Source: Azospirillum thiophilum
Lineage (GTDB): Bacteria; Pseudomonadota; Alphaproteobacteria; Azospirillales; Azospirillaceae
DNA: 64,000 nt
NCBI RefSeq assembly: GCF_001305595.1
Contig: NZ_CP012403.1
Span: forward strand, 332,501 to 396,500
Direction: 5' to 3'
In this document: positions 44,792-54,602 of the stretch, piece after piece
How the letters are laid out: each line of letters starts with the position of its first letter
How positions within the stretch are numbered: the stretch's first letter is position 1
Program-made: the position numbers and the translations under genes
The notes under the pieces: model-generated
The model's database searches: none
What the model was told of the DNA's origin: nothing
What the model saw: the letters and a program-made list of their open reading frames with translations, nothing else

Positions 44792-46558
44792 TCAGGTCAG
44801 CGCCGCTTCCACCGCGGCAGCCGGCTGCATGGCCGGCGCCTCGCGCGGCAGCAGGATGGTGAAGCGGGTGCCCTGCCCCGGCCAGGACTGGACCGAAACG
44901 GTGCCGCCGAGCGGACCGGTCACCGTGTTGAACACGATGTGCAGGCCCAGCCCCGACCCGCCCTGCCCCCGCTTCGTGGTGAAGAACGGGTCGAAGACCT
45001 TCGACAGATGCTCCGGCGCGATGCCGGCGCCGTCGTCGATGAAGTCGATGCGCACCCGCTCGGCCCCATCCGGCTGCGCGGTGATACGGATCGTGCCGGC
45101 GGCGGTCTCGCCCGCGCGGTCGCCATCGCCATAGGCGTGGACGATGGCGTTGATCACCAGATTGGTCAGCACCTGGCCCAGCGCGCCGGGGAAGCTGTCC
45201 ATCGTCAGTTCGTCGTCGCACTCCACCGCCACCCTCAGCCCGGTGCGCTTCAACCGCGGCCGCAGCGAGAACAGCAGTTCGCGGATGTAGCCGCCCAGCT
45301 CGAAGACCCGCCGGTCGCCGGAGGACTGGTCGACCGCCACCTGCTTGAAGCTCTGCACCAGCGACGCGGCGCGGTCGATGTTGGCCATCAGCAGGCGGCT
45401 GCTCTCGCCCAGGCCGTCAAGGAACTCAAGGAATTCCGACTTGCGCAGCGTGTTGCCGGCGAAACGCTGGCGCAGGATCTGCGCCTGCTCGCCGATGTGG
45501 CTGGCGGCGGTCAGGCCGATGCCGATCGGCGTGTTGATCTCGTGCGCCACCCCCGCCACCAGCTGGCCGAGCGACGCCATGGTCTCGGCCTGGATCAGGC
45601 TTTCCTGCGCCTCGCGCAGTTCGGCCAGCGCCTGCTCCGCCTCCTCCCGCGCCTGGACCATCGCCGATTCGGCGGCCTTGCGGTCGGTGATGTCGTAGAG
45701 CCAGGTCAGCAGCGCCGATTCGCCGTCCAGCTCGATGCTGTTCCATGACGACAGCACCCAGACGATGCTGCCGTCGGGCCGGCGGAACCGGATCTCGGCG
45801 TTGCGGAACGGCCCCTCGCGGTCGAAGCGGGCGATCAGCGCCGCACGGTCCTCAGGTTCGGCATACAGGTCGGACACCGGCGTCCGCATCAGCGCGGTGC
45901 GATCGCGCCCCATCAGGCGCACGGACTGGGCGTTACAGAACAGCCAGCGGCCGTCGCGGGTGGTGACGTTAACCGCGATGGGCGCCGCCTCCATGATCTT
46001 CAAAAGCCGCTCCTCGCTGGCGCGCAGCCGTTCCTCCTGCCGGCGGGCCTCGGTGATGTCGGTCATGATGCCGGCATAGCGCACGGCACGGCCGCCGTCG
46101 TCGCGGAAGGCGCGGCCCTTGGCGGCGATCCAGACCCAGCCGCCGCCCTCGTGCCGCAGCCGGTAGGAATAGGCGTAGCTGGAGGTCTCCCCCGCCAGAT
46201 GCGAGGCGATATGGGCCAGCACCCGGTCGCGGTCGTCGGGATGCAGCCGCCTTTCCCAGAAATCCGGCGGCATCGGCGGCCGGTTGCGGTAGCCCAGCAT
46301 GCGCGGGAAGGTGTCGGTCCACCAGCAGGTGCCGGCCAGCAGGTCGGCGTCCCACACCGCGGCCCCGGTCGCCTCCAGCGCCATCTCCAGCCGCTCGCCG
46401 GTCTCGGGTTCGGGCAGCGGCGGCCTGGCCCCGGCGGCCTGGGGCGGCACCGCAGCCTTGCGGGCGGCCCGGCGCCCGGCATAGAGGCCAAGCAGCACCC
46501 CCAGCAGCCCGCCGACGGACACCCCCGCCAGCGCCACCATCACCGGCTCCGCCGCCAT
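44792..46558 (-). CDS. PAS-domain sensor histidine kinase
   Basis: The 588-residue kinase has one N-terminal membrane helix (residues about 6-27), two PAS domains (about 60-180 and 185-310, with WVWIAAKGRAFRDDGGRAVRYAGIMTDITEARR linking them), a coiled-coil linker, and a HATPase core: H-box GVAHEINTPIGI, N-box NLVINAIVHAYGDGD, and G-boxes DDGAGIAPEHLSKVFDPFFTTKRGQGGSGLGLHI. No response regulator is adjacent, so its partner is unknown. ATG 46558 follows GGTGGAGG. Confidence 0.9.
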   Translation of the reverse strand: MAAEPVMVALAGVSVGGLLGVLLGLYAGRRAARKAAVPPQAAGARPPLPEPETGERLEMALEATGAAVWDADLLAGTCWWTDTFPRMLGYRNRPPMPPDFWERRLHPDDRDRVLAHIASHLAGETSSYAYSYRLRHEGGGWVWIAAKGRAFRDDGGRAVRYAGIMTDITEARRQEERLRASEERLLKIMEAAPIAVNVTTRDGRWLFCNAQSVRLMGRDRTALMRTPVSDLYAEPEDRAALIARFDREGPFRNAEIRFRRPDGSIVWVLSSWNSIELDGESALLTWLYDITDRKAAESAMVQAREEAEQALAELREAQESLIQAETMASLGQLVAGVAHEINTPIGIGLTAASHIGEQAQILRQRFAGNTLRKSEFLEFLDGLGESSRLLMANIDRAASLVQSFKQVAVDQSSGDRRVFELGGYIRELLFSLRPRLKRTGLRVAVECDDELTMDSFPGALGQVLTNLVINAIVHAYGDGDRAGETAAGTIRITAQPDGAERVRIDFIDDGAGIAPEHLSKVFDPFFTTKRGQGGSGLGLHIVFNTVTGPLGGTVSVQSWPGQGTRFTILLPREAPAMQPAAAVEAALT

Positions 46559-46642
46559 GGTTCCTCCACCGTTTCCAGCACTGTGGCGACGGTAACCGGG
46601 AAAATTCAACTGCGGCTTTACCGTACCGGACGGCAGCACCCA

Positions 46643-46675
46643 AGAAAAAAGCCTCTCCCACGGGGGAGAGGCTTT
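46643..46675 (-). terminator. Intrinsic terminator of gatB
   Basis: AAAGCCTCTCCC (46648-46659) and GGGAGAGGCTTT (46664-46675) form a 12-bp stem with TTTTTTC on the minus-strand side, 48 bases after the gatB stop. Confidence 0.9.
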
Positions 46676-46722
46676 CTTTCGGACAGGGTGGCGATTTATG
46701 GCCGCCAAGGGGTGGCAGCCGC

Positions 46723-48174
46723 TTACCCCTTCAGTTTCTTGGTCAGGATTTCGTTGACCATGGCCGGGTTGGCCTTGCCCTGGGTCGCCTTCATCACCTG
46801 GCCGACGAAGAAGCCGAACAGCTTGTCCTTGCCGCTGCGGAACTCAGCCACCTTGTCGGGGTTGGCGGCCAGCACGGCGTCGATCGCGCCCTCGATGGCG
46901 CCGGTGTCGGTGACCTGGCGCAGACCCTTCTGCTCGACGATGTCGGCGGCCGTCCCGCCGGTCTCGAACATCGTCTCGAACACCTCCTTGGCGATGCGGC
47001 CGGAGATGGTGTTGTCGGCGATCAGGTCGATCAGGCCGCCGAGGTTGCCGGCGGACACCGGGCTCTCCTCGATCTCCTTGCCGGCCTTGTTGAGGTAGCC
47101 AAACAACTCGCCGGTGACCCAGTTGGACGCCAGCTTGGGATCGCGGCCCTTGGCCACCGCCTCGAAATAATCGGCCTTGGCCTTTTCCGACACCAGCACG
47201 CCGGCGTCATAGACCGACAGCTTGTAGTCGTCGATGAAGCGGGCCTTCTTGTCGTCCGGCAGTTCCGGCAACGTCTTCTCGATCTCCTGCACCCACGCCT
47301 CGTCGAGTTCGAGCGGCAGCAGGTCGGGGTCGGGGAAGTAGCGGTAGTCGTGCGCCTCCTCCTTCGACCGCATCGAGCGGGTCACGAACTTGGTCGTGTC
47401 CCACAGGCGGGTTTCCTGGTTGATTTTGCCGCCATCCTCGATGATCTCGATCTGGCGGCGCGCCTCGTACTCGATGGCGGCCATGACGAAGCGGATCGAG
47501 TTGACGTTCTTGATCTCGCAGCGGGTGCCGAATTCGTCGCCCGGCTTGCGCACCGACACGTTGACGTCGCAGCGCATGGAGCCTTCCTCCATGTTGCCGT
47601 CGCAGGTGCCGAGATAGCGCAGGATCGAGCGCAGCTTGCGCACGTAGGCGCCGGCCTCCTCCGACGTGCGCATGTCGGGTTCCGACACGATCTCCATCAG
47701 CGCCACGCCCGACCGGTTCAGGTCGATGAAGGTCTTGGACGGGTGCTGGTCGTGCAGCGACTTGCCCGCGTCCTGCTCCAGATGCAGGCGCGTGACGCCG
47801 ACGGTGCGGCTGGTGCCGTCCGGCAGATCGAGCACGATCTCGCCCTTGCCGACGATCGGCTGCAGGAACTGGCTGATCTGATAGCCCTGCGGCAGATCGG
47901 CGTAGAAGTAGTTCTTGCGGTCGAAGACCGAGGTCAGGTTGATCTGCGCCTTCAGGCCCAGGCCGGTGCGCACCGCCTGCTCGACGCAAAATTCGTTGAT
48001 GACGGGCAGCATGCCGGGGAACGCAGCGTCGACGAAGCTGACCTGGCTGTTCGGCGCCGCCCCGAATTCGGTGGCGGAGCCGGAGAACAGCTTCGCGTTC
48101 GAAATCACCTGGGCATGGACCTCGAGCCCGATCACGATTTCCCAATCGCCCGTTTCACCCTGGATGTACGACAT
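46723..48174 (-). CDS. gatB: Aspartyl/glutamyl-tRNA amidotransferase subunit B
   Basis: GatB activates mischarged Glu-tRNA(Gln)/Asp-tRNA(Asn) for amidation. The 483-residue length and motifs (IGLEVHAQV, RKNYFYADLPQGYQISQF, RSGVALMEIVSEPD, DYRYFPDPDLLPLEL) match the family throughout, including the C-terminal YqeY domain. gatC and gatA are not adjacent; the gene stands alone with its own terminator. ATG 48174 is preceded by GAAGAGCGGAACG. Confidence 0.97.
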   Translation of the reverse strand: MSYIQGETGDWEIVIGLEVHAQVISNAKLFSGSATEFGAAPNSQVSFVDAAFPGMLPVINEFCVEQAVRTGLGLKAQINLTSVFDRKNYFYADLPQGYQISQFLQPIVGKGEIVLDLPDGTSRTVGVTRLHLEQDAGKSLHDQHPSKTFIDLNRSGVALMEIVSEPDMRTSEEAGAYVRKLRSILRYLGTCDGNMEEGSMRCDVNVSVRKPGDEFGTRCEIKNVNSIRFVMAAIEYEARRQIEIIEDGGKINQETRLWDTTKFVTRSMRSKEEAHDYRYFPDPDLLPLELDEAWVQEIEKTLPELPDDKKARFIDDYKLSVYDAGVLVSEKAKADYFEAVAKGRDPKLASNWVTGELFGYLNKAGKEIEESPVSAGNLGGLIDLIADNTISGRIAKEVFETMFETGGTAADIVEQKGLRQVTDTGAIEGAIDAVLAANPDKVAEFRSGKDKLFGFFVGQVMKATQGKANPAMVNEILTKKLKG

Positions 48175-48428
48175 CGTTCCGCTCTTCGACGTTCACGGCA
48201 CGGGTCCGGCCGGGCGGCTCCCCCGAAAAGGATGCTCCGGCCATACCCTTGGAATCCTGTTTCTTCTAGCGCCCTTTGCGCCCGCGCGCACGCTTTATCG
48301 CGCCGCCGGACCGCCGGCCCGCCTTTACCTCCGCACTTACCCATATTGTGCGGCGGGTCACGGACGCGCCGTTAACCATCGGGCAAGCTTTGCCCCGCAG
48401 GCTGGTGGAGTCGAGCGGGGAGGGTCTG

Positions 48429-49139
48429 ATGTCGGTGCTGGCGCTGGTTCGGAAGGTCGGGTTCGCGGTTGGCCTGCTCGGAGTCGGCCTGGGTGCGCTG
48501 CCGATGGCCGATGCCGCCACCCGGCAGACGGGCATCGCCGTCAACCCGATCACCATAAATCCGGTCACCGTCAACCCGGCCCCCGCCGCCGCACCCGCGA
48601 CCGCGTACCCCGACGCCGCCCTGTCCCGCAGCGACCAGGGCGACCTCACCGTGCTGCGGCTGGACGGCATCATCACGCCGGGGGCGGAGCGCCGCTTCGT
48701 CGACGCGCTGCACGCCCTGCCCGCCCGCCGCCCGGTGATGGTGGAGCTGGCGAGCCCCGGCGGCTTCACCGCGGCCGGCTACCGCATGATCGACGCCGTG
48801 CTGGCCGAGCGCCAGGGCGGGCGTCCGGTCGCCACCCGGGTGCGCGGCGGCGAATCCTGCGAGAGCATGTGCGTCGGCCTCTATCTGGCCGGCTACCCGC
48901 GCTATGCCGAGCCGAGGGCCGAGTTCATGGTGCATGCGCCGCGCATGGCGGAGAACGGCCACATGACCATGCGGTCGACCCAGGCCATGGTGCAGCGGCT
49001 GGTGTCGCTCGGCGCATCCCCCGCCTGGATCCAGCGCGTCACCGCGGCCGGCGGCTTTTCCGGCGCCCGCGACTACCGCGAGACCGCAGACCGGCTCACC
49101 GCCGACGGCGCCAACATCGTCACCGACCTGCTGCGCTGA
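48429..49139 (+). CDS. Periplasmic ClpP-like-fold protein
   Basis: A signal peptide (VRKVGFAVGLLGVGLGALPMADAA) and a short repeat VNPITINPVTVNPA are followed by a crotonase/ClpP-like domain (about residues 65-225): VELASPGGFTAAGYRMIDAVLA, GGESCESMCVGLYLAGYPRYAEP and FMVHAPRM. The Ser-Cys-x-Ser-x-Cys motif and the His suggest a ClpP-type serine hydrolase site as in COG3904 proteins. Substrate unknown. ATG 48429 follows GGGGAGGG. It is divergent from gatB. Confidence 0.75.
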   Translation: MSVLALVRKVGFAVGLLGVGLGALPMADAATRQTGIAVNPITINPVTVNPAPAAAPATAYPDAALSRSDQGDLTVLRLDGIITPGAERRFVDALHALPARRPVMVELASPGGFTAAGYRMIDAVLAERQGGRPVATRVRGGESCESMCVGLYLAGYPRYAEPRAEFMVHAPRMAENGHMTMRSTQAMVQRLVSLGASPAWIQRVTAAGGFSGARDYRETADRLTADGANIVTDLLR

Positions 49140-49169
49140 CGATCCGCAACGGACCGCCCGTCCCCGCCC

Positions 49170-50408
49170 TCACGCCTCCATGACCAACCCGGGCGGACGG
49201 CCGACGATCCGCTCATAGACCTCAGGGTCGGTCGCCCCCTCGGTCCCGAACACCAGCACGCGCGCATCCGGCACCAGCCCCAGGGCCAGCCGGACCTCCT
49301 CGTGCGCCGCGGCGCAGAGCAGGCCGGCAAGTCCGGCCACCCCCGATTCGCCAGCGACGATCGGCCGGCCGCCATGTGCGCCCTCGGCCAGCTTGCGCAT
49401 GGCGGCGACCGCGCCCTCGTCCGGAATGGTCAGGAAATCGTCGGCGCCCTGTTCCAGGATCGCCCAGGCCAGCAGCGAGACCTCGCCGCAGGCGAGCCCC
49501 GACATCACGGTGTCCAGGTCGCCGTCCGACCGCAACGGCCGGCCGGCGACGGCGCTCCGGTACAGGCAATCGGCATTGTGCGGTTCCACCACCACGAAGC
49601 GCGGGCGCTGGCGGCCCCAGCTTTCCCACAGATGGCCGCAGACCGCGGCGGGCAGCCCGCCGACGCCGCCCTGGACGAAGACATGGGTCGGCCGCTCGCT
49701 GGCGGGAAGCTGCGTGATCGCCTCCTCCACCATCACGGTATAGCCCTGCATCACGTCACGCGGCACGTCCATGTAGCCGGTGTAGGAGGTGTCGGAGACG
49801 ACGAACCAGCCATTGTCTGCAGCGTCGGCGGCGGCCTGGCGCACCGCGTCGTCATACAGCCCGTCGACCACCACCAGCCGCGCCCCGTACGCCTCGATGG
49901 CGGCGCGGCGGCCGGCGGAGCAGGCGGCCGGCACGTACACCACGCAGCCGCAGCCGAACACCTGCGCGCCCCAGGCGACGGAGCGGCCATGGTTGCCGTC
50001 GGTCGCGGTGGCGACGGTCAGGCCGCGCGTCACCTTGGCATAGCGGCCGACGACGAGGTCCAGCGCAGTCACCGGCACGCCCGGCACGCGCGCCGTCACC
50101 TCCCGCGCCAGCAGCCGCAGCACGGCGTACGCGCCGCCCAGCGCCTTGAAGCTGCCCTGGGCGAAGCGGGTGCTTTCGTCCTTGTACCACAGGCGGTCGA
50201 TCCCGGCCTCCCGCGCCAGTCCGGGCAGCGAGCGCAGCGGGGTCGGGGCGTAGCCGGGCCAAGCGCCGATCTCCGCCATCGCCTGTTCGAAGGCGGCGCG
50301 GCTGAGGATCGCGCGTTCCGGTTCGCCATAGACCCGTTCATGGTCGGCGCGCGGGTTCGCGTACAGGCGCGGCAGGCAGGAGGATGGGGAGACCGCGTGG
50401 TGGGACAT
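49170..50408 (-). CDS. dpaL: Diaminopropionate ammonia-lyase
   Basis: DpaL (fold type II PLP enzyme) breaks 2,3-diaminopropionate into pyruvate and two ammonia. The 412-residue protein has the PLP Lys in RFAQGSFKALGGAYAV, TDGNHGRSVAWGAQ, DTSYTGYMDVPRDVMQGYTVM and QGGVGGLPAAV (phosphate loop), all typical of YgeX. ATG 50408 follows GGAGAG; 23 upstream codons are omitted. It stands alone. Confidence 0.93.
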   Translation of the reverse strand: MSHHAVSPSSCLPRLYANPRADHERVYGEPERAILSRAAFEQAMAEIGAWPGYAPTPLRSLPGLAREAGIDRLWYKDESTRFAQGSFKALGGAYAVLRLLAREVTARVPGVPVTALDLVVGRYAKVTRGLTVATATDGNHGRSVAWGAQVFGCGCVVYVPAACSAGRRAAIEAYGARLVVVDGLYDDAVRQAAADAADNGWFVVSDTSYTGYMDVPRDVMQGYTVMVEEAITQLPASERPTHVFVQGGVGGLPAAVCGHLWESWGRQRPRFVVVEPHNADCLYRSAVAGRPLRSDGDLDTVMSGLACGEVSLLAWAILEQGADDFLTIPDEGAVAAMRKLAEGAHGGRPIVAGESGVAGLAGLLCAAAHEEVRLALGLVPDARVLVFGTEGATDPEVYERIVGRPPGLVMEA

Positions 50409-50593
50409 GGTTTCGCTCTCCGGACCGGCTGACGGAGCGGCGCCGTCGGTGACGGCACATCCCACGACCGCGCCCAACGAGACCAGATGCCACCTGCCCC
50501 CGTCAAGCCGCCAGCTGGGGCGCGGCTGCTACCGAATGAAGCATGGCGGGCAAAGGGGCGGGCAAAGGGGCATGAAAGACCCGGCCGGAAGTC

Positions 50594-50896
50594 TCAGCGC
50601 TTCCACTCGCGGCTGGACTTGATGAAGTCGGTCAGCGTGACGCCGATCTTGTCATCGATGATCGCCACCTCGCCGCGGGCGACCAGCACGCCTTCGACAT
50701 AGACGTCGGTCGGATCCTTCAGATGGCGGTCGAGTTCAACCACGGCGCCGCGGCCCAGCTTCAGCAGGTCGCGGACGCGGAGCATCGCGGTGCCGATGAC
50801 CACCTTGATCTCCACCGGCGCATCGCCGATGGCGAAGGACGAGGCGTCGCCGTCGTGGGGATCGGCCGCGCCGAGCAGGTCGTCGATGTTGGCCAT
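50594..50896 (-). CDS. fliN: FliN-family flagellar motor switch protein
   Basis: The 100-residue protein is a single SpoA/FliN domain: VEIKVVIGTAMLRVRDLLKLGRGAVVELDRHL, DVYVEGVLVARGEVAIIDDKIGVTLTDFI. Such proteins form the C-ring with FliM and FliG and bind CheY-P. No other flagellar gene is in the window, so this is an orphan copy. ATG 50896 follows GGGAG at a longer spacing. Confidence 0.88.
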   Translation of the reverse strand: MANIDDLLGAADPHDGDASSFAIGDAPVEIKVVIGTAMLRVRDLLKLGRGAVVELDRHLKDPTDVYVEGVLVARGEVAIIDDKIGVTLTDFIKSSREWKR

Positions 50897-51175
50897 GATG
50901 TCGAAGCTCCCGCGCCGGGTTCGCGCCCGTATCGGCGCCCGGGAGGGCGCGATTTGCACGAACGGGCGATCCTACACCCCTTCCGGGCGGGCAGGCAACG
51001 GCACCGCAGCCCGCCGTTTGCGACAAGATTGGGCTTTTCCCCCACCGGCGCTTCGCCCACACTGTCCGTCCGCCCGCCGCCGCGGGCTCCCGCCGACCGG
51101 CCTCCCATTCGTTGCGACATCGCAATGACCGCTGTCCGGCAACGGCACCGATCAACCGGAACCGGGTTTACGCAG

Positions 51176-52018
51176 ATGACCGACACCAGCCTTCCCCCGC
51201 TTGTCGATGCCGCCTGGCTGAAGAACCGCCTGGGCAACTCCGCAATCGTCGTCCTGGATGTGCGAACCCCGCCAACCGGCGGCTTTGTTCCGGGATCGGT
51301 TCATTCCGACTATGCAACGGCCGGCTGGCGGACGACGGTCGGTGGCGGGGCCGGGATGCTGCCGGAACCGGCGGTGCTGGAGGGGCTGATCGGCGGGCTC
51401 GGCATCCGCAACGGCGACCATGTCGTGCTGGTCGCGGCCGGCGCCAATGCGTCGGACATGGGCAACGCCACCCGGGTCTATTGGACCTTCAAGACGCTCG
51501 GCCACGACGCGGTGTCGGTGCTGGACGGCGGCTTCGCCGGCTGGATCGCGGCGGGCGGCCCGGTGAAGCCGCTGCCGGCGGACCGCAAGCCGGTGGCCTA
51601 CACCGCCCATCCGCGTCCCGGCCTGCGCGCCACGCTGGAGGAGGTCGGGGCGGCGGTGGCGGCCGGCACCACCCCGCTGCACGACGCCCGCTCGGCCGAA
51701 CAGTTCGCCGGCAAGGCCAAGAGCCCGCAGGCGCGTGCCGCCGGCACCATCCCGGGCGCGGTCAACCTCGACATCGCCGCGCTGTTCTCGGCGGACGAGC
51801 ACCGCTTCGCCCCGGCCGACACGGTCAAGGCGCTGGCGGCGCAGGCCGGCCTGCCGCTGGCGGACCAGCCCATCACCTTCTGCAACACCGGCCATCTGGC
51901 CTCGGTGTCGTGGTTCGCCCTGAGCGAGGTCGCCGGGGTGCCGGGGGTGCGGCTCTATGACGGGTCGATGTCGGAATGGAGCGCCGATCCGGCCCGGCCG
52001 TTGCAATCCGCCGAATAG
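51176..52018 (+). CDS. Two-domain rhodanese (thiosulfate/3-mercaptopyruvate sulfurtransferase)
   Basis: Two rhodanese domains span about residues 8-130 and 145-275 of 280. The second carries the active Cys in TFCNTGHLASVSWF. The loop length and CNTG sequence differ from the CG(S/T)GVTA of classic SseA, so the sulfur acceptor is not certain. First domain: VVLDVRTPPTGGFVPGSVHSDY. ATG 51176 is selected as the start of the domain; upstream frame is shadow. Confidence 0.85.
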   Translation: MTDTSLPPLVDAAWLKNRLGNSAIVVLDVRTPPTGGFVPGSVHSDYATAGWRTTVGGGAGMLPEPAVLEGLIGGLGIRNGDHVVLVAAGANASDMGNATRVYWTFKTLGHDAVSVLDGGFAGWIAAGGPVKPLPADRKPVAYTAHPRPGLRATLEEVGAAVAAGTTPLHDARSAEQFAGKAKSPQARAAGTIPGAVNLDIAALFSADEHRFAPADTVKALAAQAGLPLADQPITFCNTGHLASVSWFALSEVAGVPGVRLYDGSMSEWSADPARPLQSAE

Positions 52019-52033
52019 CGTCCGCCGAACACC

Positions 52034-53584
52034 TCACGCCTTCGCCCGGCGGCGGCGCAGACGGCCGAGGTCGCTGCGCCGCACCAGCCCCAGCACCAGC
52101 GCAGCGACGCCATAGACCGCCAGCCCGGCCAGGGCCAGCAGCGACAGGCCGCCCAGCCGCTCGACCGCATGGAGGGAGTCCAGCCAGGGCGCCAGCCGGG
52201 CGGCGGCCAGCCATAGCGCACCCGCCATCGCCGCGGCGGCCAGTGCCATGCGCGGCAGGTTGCGGATCAGCCGGACATCGGCCCGGAACAGGCCGCGCCG
52301 GTACAGCAGCCACGCCAGCAGCCCGGCATTCACCCAGGCCCCGACCGAGGTGGCGACCGCCAGCCCGACCTGGGCCAGCGGCCCCATCAGCACCAGCTTC
52401 AACGCCACATTGATGCCGACCGCGGCCAGCGCCACCCGCACCGGCGTCGCGGTGTCGTGGCGGGCGTAGAAGCCGTTGACCAGGGAGCGGATCACCACGA
52501 AGGCCGGCAGTCCCAACGCATAGGCCTGGAGGGTGAGGGCCGACGCCGCGGCGTCCGCCGGGCCGAAGGCGCCGCGCTGGAACAGAACCGACAGGATCGG
52601 CGTGCCCGCCACCAGGAAGGCGACCGCCGCCGGCAGGGTCAGCAGCAGCGAGAATTCGACGGCGCGGTTCTGGCTGTCGACCGCCCCGGCCTCGTCACCG
52701 CCCTTGATCCGCTTGGTCATTTCCGGAAGCAGAACGGTCCCGACGGCGATGCCGATCACCCCCAGCGGCAGCTGGTTCAGCCGGTCGGCGTAATAGAGGT
52801 AGGACACCGCACCGGTCGGCAGGGCCGACGCGATCAGCGTGTCGGCGAACAGGCTGATCTGGGTCAGCCCCGACCCCAGCGCCGCCGGCCCCAGCACCGT
52901 CAGGAAGCGCTTCACGTCGGCCGACAGCCGCGGCACCACCGGCCGCAGGGTCATCCCCGCCCGCCGCGCGTCCCAGGCAAGATAGAGATACTGCGCCACG
53001 CCCGACGCCAGCACGCCCCAGGACAGCGCATGGCCGGCCGTCGGCATCAGCGGCGTGCCGACCACCAGCGCCGCGATCAGGCAGATGTTCATCAGGATCG
53101 GCGCCGCCGCCGCCGCGCCGAAACGGCCCATGCTGTTCAGCACCCCGCCATAGAGCGACACCAGCGAGATCAGCAGCAGGTACGGGAAGGTGATGCTGGT
53201 GAACAGCACCGCCAGCCGGAACTTCTCCGGCTCGTCGGCGAAACCGGGGGCGAAGACGGTCATGAATTGAGGCATGAAGGCCAGCACCGCCAGCAGCAGC
53301 AGCAACTGCACGATCACCAGCAGCGTCATCACCTCGTCGGCGAAGCGGCGGGCGGCGGCGCTGCCGTCCTGCACCAGCTTGCCCGAGAACAGCGGCACGA
53401 AGGCGGAGTTGAAGGCGCCTTCCGCGAACAGGGCGCGGAAATGGTTGGGCAGGCGGAAGGCGACGAAGAAGGCGTCGGCCACCGGTCCGGCGCCGAGCAG
53501 CGCCGCGGTCAGCACGTCGCGCAGGAAGCCGAGCACCCGGCTGGCCAGCGTCAGGCCGCCGACGGACAGGATATGACGGAACAC
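52034..53584 (-). CDS. murJ: Lipid II flippase MurJ
   Basis: The 516-residue protein has about 14 transmembrane helices and the MviN/MurJ pattern: VGGLTLASRVLGFLRDVLTAALLGAG at the N-terminus, FRLPNHFRALFAEGAFNSAFVP, and LNQLPLGVIGIAVGTVLLPEMTK. It moves lipid II across the inner membrane for peptidoglycan synthesis. The ATG at 53584 lies 50 bases from a pair of perfect hairpins. Confidence 0.96.
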   Translation of the reverse strand: MFRHILSVGGLTLASRVLGFLRDVLTAALLGAGPVADAFFVAFRLPNHFRALFAEGAFNSAFVPLFSGKLVQDGSAAARRFADEVMTLLVIVQLLLLLAVLAFMPQFMTVFAPGFADEPEKFRLAVLFTSITFPYLLLISLVSLYGGVLNSMGRFGAAAAAPILMNICLIAALVVGTPLMPTAGHALSWGVLASGVAQYLYLAWDARRAGMTLRPVVPRLSADVKRFLTVLGPAALGSGLTQISLFADTLIASALPTGAVSYLYYADRLNQLPLGVIGIAVGTVLLPEMTKRIKGGDEAGAVDSQNRAVEFSLLLTLPAAVAFLVAGTPILSVLFQRGAFGPADAAASALTLQAYALGLPAFVVIRSLVNGFYARHDTATPVRVALAAVGINVALKLVLMGPLAQVGLAVATSVGAWVNAGLLAWLLYRRGLFRADVRLIRNLPRMALAAAAMAGALWLAAARLAPWLDSLHAVERLGGLSLLALAGLAVYGVAALVLGLVRRSDLGRLRRRRAKA

Positions 53585-53632
53585 GATGGCAGGGTCGCTT
53601 CTGTGATGCGGATGATGCCCGGCGGCATCCTA

Positions 53633-53670
53633 GAGTCCATTGGATGCTTATTGAAGCATCCAATGGACTC
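53633..53670. repeat. 17-bp perfect inverted repeat (hairpin)
   Basis: GAGTCCATTGGATGCTT (53633-53649), loop ATTG, and its exact reverse complement (53654-53670). A second hairpin TTCGGACG-ATTC-CGTCCGAA follows at 53701-53720. Both lie in the divergent promoter region of murJ and the hydrolase, so they are not ordinary terminators. Confidence 0.85.
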
Positions 53671-53819
53671 CAGCCATTTGATTCTTCGTGCGATTCACGC
53701 TTCGGACGATTCCGTCCGAAACGATCGCACTCTGGCGATGCGACCGCGTTCGTCATAGGATCGCGGCCCGCATTCGTCCAGAACGCATCTCCGACCTCAC
53801 CGGACAAAGGCCCCCAGCG

Positions 53820-54602
53820 ATGCCGCAGCAAGCCCTCCCCCTGACATATCTGGAAGCCGGCGAAGCCAATGGCGGGACGCCGCTGCTGGTGCTGCACGGC
53901 CTGTTCGGATCGGCCCGCAACTGGCAGACGCTGGCCCGCCGGTTCGGCGAGACGCGCCGCGTCTATGCGCTCGACCTACGCAACCATGGCGGCGCCCCCT
54001 GGGCCGAGGGCATGAGCTATCCGGAGATGGCTGCCGACGTGCTGCGCTTCCTCGACGACCGCGGCTTCGCCCGCGCCGCCGTGATCGGCCATTCGATGGG
54101 CGGCAAGGCCGCCATGGCGCTGGCGCTGGCCCATCCCGACCGGGTGGAGCGGCTGGTGGTGGCCGACATCGCGCCGGTCGCCTACACCCACACCCATGCC
54201 CCCTTCGTCGCCGCGATGAAGGCCGCGAAGCTCGACGGCGTCACCCGCCGGCCGGAGGTCGAGGCCCAGCTGGCCGACGCGGTGCCCGAGGCGCCGCTGC
54301 GCTCCTTCCTGATGCAGAATCTGGTGCTGGAGAATGGCGTCTTCTCCTGGCGGATCAACCTGGACTCCATCGCCGCCAACATGGCGGGGCTGATCGGCTT
54401 CCCCGATTTCGGCGACGCCCGTTATGACGGGCCGACCCTGTTCATCGGCGGCAGCGCGTCGGATTATATCCGGCCGGAATCCCACGACACCATCCGCCGC
54501 CGCTTCCCCAAGGCCATGATCCACATGATCGAGGGCGCCGGCCACTGGCTGCACGCCGAGCGGCCCGCGGACTTCGCCGGGCTGGTGGAAGGCTTCCTCT
54601 AA
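53820..54602 (+). CDS. Alpha/beta-hydrolase (YbfF-like esterase)
   Basis: The 260-residue protein shows LLVLHGLFGSARNWQTLARRF, DLRNHG and the nucleophile elbow GHSMGGKAAM (Ser about residue 99), with His in EGAGHWLHAERP. It is the YbfF/ABHD11 branch of acyl-ester hydrolases. ATG 53820 starts just after AAAGG; upstream frame crosses the hairpins. Confidence 0.88.
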   Translation: MPQQALPLTYLEAGEANGGTPLLVLHGLFGSARNWQTLARRFGETRRVYALDLRNHGGAPWAEGMSYPEMAADVLRFLDDRGFARAAVIGHSMGGKAAMALALAHPDRVERLVVADIAPVAYTHTHAPFVAAMKAAKLDGVTRRPEVEAQLADAVPEAPLRSFLMQNLVLENGVFSWRINLDSIAANMAGLIGFPDFGDARYDGPTLFIGGSASDYIRPESHDTIRRRFPKAMIHMIEGAGHWLHAERPADFAGLVEGFL

